Assembly (NCBI GenBank): GCA_003285105.1
Contig: CP030158.1
Span: forward strand, 3,020,664 to 3,084,663
Source of the DNA: Roseithermus sacchariphilus
GTDB lineage: Bacteria > Bacteroidota > Rhodothermia > Rhodothermales > MEBIC09517
Length of the DNA stretch: 64,000 nt
Direction of reading: 5' to 3'
Shown here: positions 58,668-64,000 of the stretch, in pieces
Position numbering within the stretch: the stretch's first letter is position 1
How the letters are laid out: every line of letters begins with the position of its first letter
Notes under the pieces: model-generated
Seen by the model: only the letters and a program-made list of their open reading frames with translations
What the model was told of the DNA's origin: nothing
Database searches by the model: none
Program-made: the position numbers and the translations under genes

Positions 58668-60869
58668 TTACCAGAGGAACGTATGCGTGTATTTCACCAT
58701 GACGGCCCGCCCCAGCGACCGCGGCGGTACGGGCTGCCAGGCTTCCCGGTCCGTATGCAGCGCTTCGTTGTAGACGATCCACAGGTCCGTTCCGTCGCGG
58801 AAGTTATAGCGCAGGCGCAGGTTCAGGTCGAACTGATCGATGACGCTATTGTACTGCAGGAACGTGCTGAGGGACAGGTGCACGTCGTAGGCGGCGCGTA
58901 CGCGCAGGCGCAGCAGGTGCATGTCGGCCGCCTGGTCCCGTTTCGGGAAACGGATCCGGTTCAGGTTGTAATCCGCGCTCAGCTCCAGATGGCGCGAGAG
59001 GTTCAGGGCAGGCTGCACCAGTACGGACGTCCGGTGTCCGTCGTAGAACGGCCCGGCCGTCACCGCGACGTTGGGTTTGAACGTGGCGCCGGGGCGCGAC
59101 TGGAACGTCAGTTCGGCTTCGTGAAACCAGTAATCGCCGACGGGAATGGTCACTTCCGGGGCGATGGCGAACGCAACGGGCACGCTTTCGTAGTTGGCCC
59201 GGTAGGTCAGGCCGAGGCGATTTCCGCTTTTGAACTCCGCCTCCAGCGCGGGCGCCATCAGCACCGATTCGATCCGGCCGTCCTCGTTGCGGCGAACGCC
59301 CTGGAAGGCTCCCTGCACCGAGAACGTCCGGAGCGGTGAAGTCGCCCCGGCGAACCACAGATACTGGAGCCGGCCGTCCAGCGAGGTAACGTTGCGCCGC
59401 AGGAGAAAGCCGACGGCCGGGTTGAAGGCTTCGCCGGAGCGCACCAGTTCCGCGGCGTAGGAGAGGCCGCCTTCGACGCGGCGCTCCCAGCCCAGCAGCA
59501 GGTGCGAGGCTTCCGGCCAGCTCGGCGTGGCCGGCCCGTCCTCGAACGTATGCGCCAGGCGCAGCGTGAGGTACTCGTCCCCGACGACCCGCACGAGCGC
59601 GTCCACGCCGGAGGCCACGTTGTAGCGACCGTCCTCGGCCACGCGCGAGGTGAGCATCAGGCCGACGTTCGAGTACGGGTTGAACACCCGCTGGCGCAGC
59701 CGCAACACGCCGAAGTTCTCGGCCGGCAGTCCGCCTTCGGCGGCCGTCTGCATGTCGAGCAGGCCGATGTCCGTGCCGCCCCGGCGTCCGACCAGGCGCA
59801 CGCCCCCGAGCAGCCGGATCGGCGTCCCTTCCACCAGCCCGATCCGGCGCGAGTGAAACAGGCGGTTGAACCCGCCGAGTCCGAAGCCGAAGAGCTCGGA
59901 CCGCTCCTGGAAGAACTGTCGCTTCTCCGGAAAGAAGAGCGGGAAGCGCGTCAGGTTGATCTGCTGGTCGTCGGCCTCGACCTGGGCAAAGTCGGTGTTG
60001 GCCGTCAGGTCGAGCGAGAGGCTTGGCGAGGGGCTGTAGCGCACGTCGAGCCCGACCTCCCTGCGGCCGTCCCGGACGATGTCGTAGGCCGTTCGCCCGT
60101 CGTTCAACCGCGCCTGCTGCTGGAGGCCGCCCAGCCCGTAGGGCGTCACGTAGACGGGCGTGTGCCGGTGCACGCCTTCCATCACCACCCGCGCCATGCG
60201 TGAGGGCTTGACCGGGATGAAACCCGCCGGAACGCTCGGGGGCATATCGGGGAAGATGTGCCGCTCGTTCTTGCGCGCGATGAAACGATAGGCCGAGAGG
60301 CCCATTACGACACGCCCGTCCTCTTCCTGAAAGCCGAGGCTGGAAAAGGGGACGCGTATCTCGGCAAACCAGCCCTGGTCGTTCTGGGTCGTGGCGGCAT
60401 CCCAGTACGTATTCCAGTCCCGGTTGAAGGTCGAGAAGTCGCCGTCGTTGGCGATGGTCTGGTCGCCCCGGGTGCCGGCCGGATTGACGCAGAACCAGGC
60501 GGCCGACAGGCGGTCGTTGTAGGTGTCGAGGGCGAAGCAGAAGCGATCGTCCCCGGCGAAGTTGTCCCGGTAGAGCGTCCGGGCGCGGATGCCGCCGGGG
60601 TCCGAGTCGTACAGGCGCCCTGCGACGTACAGGTAGCGGTCGTCATAGGCCACGCGGATCTCGGTGCGTTCCGTGGGCGGCATGCGGTACTGGGGCACGA
60701 AGACGACCAGCGGCAGCGGGGGCACGGCCTCCCAGACCGGCTCATCCACCCGGCCGTCGATCTCCACCGGTCCGCTGAGCCGCACCAGGCGCATCGGGTC
60801 CTGGGCCTGTGCCAGCCCGGTCAGGGCCAGCAGCCATACTAAAAGCAGCAACCAGCAACCAACCCGCAT
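58668..60869 (-). CDS. DUF5916 protein with N-terminal CBM9-like domain
   Basis: A 733-residue outer-membrane protein. A signal peptide (WLLLLVWLLALTGLAQAQD) precedes a CBM9-like domain (about residues 30-200: VEIDGRVDEPVWEAV, VAYDDRYLYVAGRLYDSDP, FAEIRVPFSSLGF). The DUF5916 barrel (about 210-730) includes LDVRYSPSPSLSLDLTANTDFAQVEADDQQINLTRFPLFFPEKRQFF and ends YTHTFLW. The TNTDFAQVE and FFPEKR motifs are family marks. Function is unknown; sugar or polymer binding is suggested by CBM9. ATG at 60869 is chosen; TTG at 60893 is possible. Confidence 0.87.
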   Translation of the reverse strand: MRVGCWLLLLVWLLALTGLAQAQDPMRLVRLSGPVEIDGRVDEPVWEAVPPLPLVVFVPQYRMPPTERTEIRVAYDDRYLYVAGRLYDSDPGGIRARTLYRDNFAGDDRFCFALDTYNDRLSAAWFCVNPAGTRGDQTIANDGDFSTFNRDWNTYWDAATTQNDQGWFAEIRVPFSSLGFQEEDGRVVMGLSAYRFIARKNERHIFPDMPPSVPAGFIPVKPSRMARVVMEGVHRHTPVYVTPYGLGGLQQQARLNDGRTAYDIVRDGRREVGLDVRYSPSPSLSLDLTANTDFAQVEADDQQINLTRFPLFFPEKRQFFQERSELFGFGLGGFNRLFHSRRIGLVEGTPIRLLGGVRLVGRRGGTDIGLLDMQTAAEGGLPAENFGVLRLRQRVFNPYSNVGLMLTSRVAEDGRYNVASGVDALVRVVGDEYLTLRLAHTFEDGPATPSWPEASHLLLGWERRVEGGLSYAAELVRSGEAFNPAVGFLLRRNVTSLDGRLQYLWFAGATSPLRTFSVQGAFQGVRRNEDGRIESVLMAPALEAEFKSGNRLGLTYRANYESVPVAFAIAPEVTIPVGDYWFHEAELTFQSRPGATFKPNVAVTAGPFYDGHRTSVLVQPALNLSRHLELSADYNLNRIRFPKRDQAADMHLLRLRVRAAYDVHLSLSTFLQYNSVIDQFDLNLRLRYNFRDGTDLWIVYNEALHTDREAWQPVPPRSLGRAVMVKYTHTFLW

Positions 60870-60927
60870 ACTCCCGGCATGTGTTTTCGACAACGCGCCC
60901 CGAGTTTACGCAAACCATGCCGGGAGT
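60870..60927 (-). promoter_or_regulatory. 12-bp inverted repeat abutting the DUF5916 start codon
   Basis: ACTCCCGGCATG (60870-60881) and CATGCCGGGAGT (60916-60927) are perfect inverted copies. With GTTT (60883-60886) pairing AAAC (60912-60915) the RNA stem reaches 16 bp. The near arm ends directly at the ATG, so it would occlude the start region. Confidence 0.55.
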
Positions 60928-60934
60928 GGACAGG

Positions 60935-60965
60935 ACGATCTTCCGTCTTTTTTGTACGATCTTCC
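60935..60965. promoter_or_regulatory. Two direct repeats 21 bp apart upstream of the DUF5916 gene
   Basis: ACGATCTTCC occurs at 60935-60944 and 60956-60965, start-to-start 21 bp, i.e. two helical turns. They lie about 66-96 bp upstream of the ATG and are separated by an AT-rich CTTTTTTG tract. This spacing suits a factor binding one DNA face. Confidence 0.5.
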
Positions 60966-60998
60966 AAAATGGGAGTAAATAGATCGCGCAGGCCTGGT

Positions 60999-61748
60999 TC
61001 AGACCGGATCGGACGGAAAGCGGACGCCGGTACACTGCGCGCAGGTTTCCAGAAAGGCCTCCTGCAGGGCCACCTCGTCGGCCAGCGGGTGACAGGGCAC
61101 CTCGCGCATGTGATAGAAATAACGGCCGCTGACCTTTGCCCGCGGATCGTCGCTCACGGCCAGCCAGACTTGCGTGGCCACCCCTTCCTCCAGACTGTCC
61201 GACGCTTCAGGCCCGCCCATCTTCGTCGGTACCCAGCCGGGATCGACGGCATGGGCATACACGTCCGGCCACCGGCGGGCGACGGCTTTCGCCAGGAGCA
61301 CCACGTAAAATTTGGACTCAGCGTAGCCGATGCTCCCGGCGACCAGCCTTTTCAGATCAGGGCGTGCCCCGCGGTGCAGGCCTGAACTCAGGTAGATGAG
61401 CCGCCGTGGCTTTCGGATCAGGCAGGTCAGCAGGTAGGGCGCCAGGGTGTTGACGTTCAGTATTTCGTCGCCGGGCGCCCGATACACGCCCGCATTGTGA
61501 ATGACCGCATCGAACGGCCCGGTCGCATTCGCCGCCTCGGCCAGTTGCTGCACCGCTTCGAGGCGGGACAGATCGCCCACGAGCACGCCTTCGGCTTCCG
61601 GGACGACCGCCTGTGCGTCGCGGGCGCGCTGCGCGTTGCGCGCATGGAGCACCACGCGATGCCCGAGCGCCACCAGCCGCTGGGCGGCCAGTCGCCCGAG
61701 GCCGTCCGAGGAGCCGGTGATCAGCACGCAAAAGCGCTCGGCCGCCAT
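60999..61748 (-). CDS. Short-chain dehydrogenase/reductase
   Basis: A 249-residue SDR. The NAD(P) motif is TGSSDGLG (near residue 11), NAG is at HNAGVY, and the catalytic pair is Tyr and Lys in YAESK. The C-terminal half (YAHAVDPGWVPTKMGG) fits the retinol-dehydrogenase-like group. It begins 4 bp after the hydrolase-cupin stop and closes the operon. Substrate is unknown. Confidence 0.9.
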   Translation of the reverse strand: MAAERFCVLITGSSDGLGRLAAQRLVALGHRVVLHARNAQRARDAQAVVPEAEGVLVGDLSRLEAVQQLAEAANATGPFDAVIHNAGVYRAPGDEILNVNTLAPYLLTCLIRKPRRLIYLSSGLHRGARPDLKRLVAGSIGYAESKFYVVLLAKAVARRWPDVYAHAVDPGWVPTKMGGPEASDSLEEGVATQVWLAVSDDPRAKVSGRYFYHMREVPCHPLADEVALQEAFLETCAQCTGVRFPSDPV

Positions 61749-61752
61749 GACG

Positions 61753-63209
<1,457 letters not shown>

Positions 63210-63213
<4 letters not shown>

Positions 63214-63650
63214 GATTGCAACGGGGTCAGGTTGGTGTTTTCGTGGCGAGGGAGGATCCGCACCGTGGCCGCGCGGGCACGGGGGCTCACCATGGCTTCC
63301 AGGTACGGACTGCCCCGGTACTTCTCCCGGTAGGCGGCGTCGATCTCGGCCTGGAGCGGATCGTCTTCCGGCACGGGATCGAAGATCACCTCGCGAACCA
63401 TCCCGGCCACGTGTACGCGTCCGCCGCCCTGGTGCACGGCCGCCCGGTACCAGCTGGAGCGGGTGCCGTGGTAGGCCCGGGCATAGACGGCCTCCCCCAC
63501 CACCACGCACCAGACCCACGTGGGCGTGCCGTAGGTGACGCCGTCTTCCCGAAACGGCGCCACATGCAGATCGTCGGCCGTGGCGATGCGGGTCAGCTCT
63601 TCCTTCGTCCAGCGGCCAGCTCTGTGCTTCAACGGCTCTCGGGTTGTCAT
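63210..63650 (-). CDS. DUF2255 family protein
   Basis: A 146-residue protein: [47 protein letters not shown], then RSSWYRAAV and [13 protein letters not shown] match the DUF2255 layout (pyridoxamine-oxidase-like split barrel is likely). Function is unknown. It is encoded 21 bp after the aldo/keto reductase gene and its stop overlaps the hydrolase start. Confidence 0.85.
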
Positions 63651-63671
63651 AAGAACCCTTCTTTCGACAGC

Positions 63672-64000
<329 letters not shown>

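Overview
The window is 64 kb of very GC-rich bacterial chromosome, densely packed with genes and holding no rRNA operon, prophage, IS element or CRISPR array that I can see. Several things point to the Rhodothermales side of Bacteroidota/Rhodothermota. There is a PorZ-like propeller protein, an OmpA protein with PKD repeats, DUF5916 and other beta-barrel proteins, a RicT (PSP1) gene next to holB, and a DPP IV-type peptidase. The few readable promoters also look like the Bacteroidota sigma-A type (TTG, a spacer of about 19-21 nt, then TAnnTTG or TAnnTTTG). This placement is inference; no 16S gene is in the window.

Layout. 1-4.8 kb (minus): a lipocalin-like secreted protein, a DUF6351 lipoprotein, and the pair tsaB-accD. 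5-9.4 kb (plus): an EF-G-like GTPase behind a leader that contains a terminator, then the OmpA/PKD protein. 9.5-13.5 kb: tRNA-Met, YceI, holB, ricT and, convergent to them, hsp20. 13.9-16.4 kb: a TPR lipoprotein and a cystathionine gamma-synthase-type enzyme. 16.5-26.6 kb (all minus): a Tat-exported molybdoenzyme, a barrel protein, DUF427, a fused E1 alpha/beta 2-oxo acid dehydrogenase, a histidine kinase/response regulator pair, alanine racemase and a porin. 26.9-41.9 kb, mostly plus: DPP IV, dihydroorotase, D-Ala-D-Ala ligase, then a tight run of nrnA, pepA, pdxA, a methyltransferase and ftsE. It continues with the alanine/glycine symporter, upp, an NhaC-type antiporter and an SGNH hydrolase, which ends near 44.5 kb. 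Two minus genes (a phosphoesterase and psuG) interrupt this stretch, and a heptanucleotide repeat array lies between ddl and psuG.

44.5-64 kb: a minus set (HIT, flippase-like, DUF72), then PHP-ribH-PorZ-like (plus), then a tRNA-His/Glu/Glu cluster with a strong terminator. Next come a DUF4105 protein, a SerA-like dehydrogenase and a minus-strand stress-type cluster (small ORF, Acg-type nitroreductase, BCAM0308-family zinc protein, universal stress protein) with an operator-like palindrome upstream. Two outer-membrane proteins follow. The window ends in an accessory-looking operon of aldo/keto reductase, DUF2255, an alpha/beta hydrolase-cupin fusion and an SDR.

Most genes are housekeeping: fatty-acid, cell-wall, pyrimidine, vitamin B6 and riboflavin metabolism, tRNA modification and replication. 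The points I find most worth a second look are the terminator-bearing leader of the EF-G paralogue, the heptad repeat array, the stress cluster with its palindrome, the start-codon hairpin plus 21-bp-phased repeats before the DUF5916 gene, the structured leader of the symporter, and the unusual domain additions to NhaC, RicT and the hydrolase-cupin protein.
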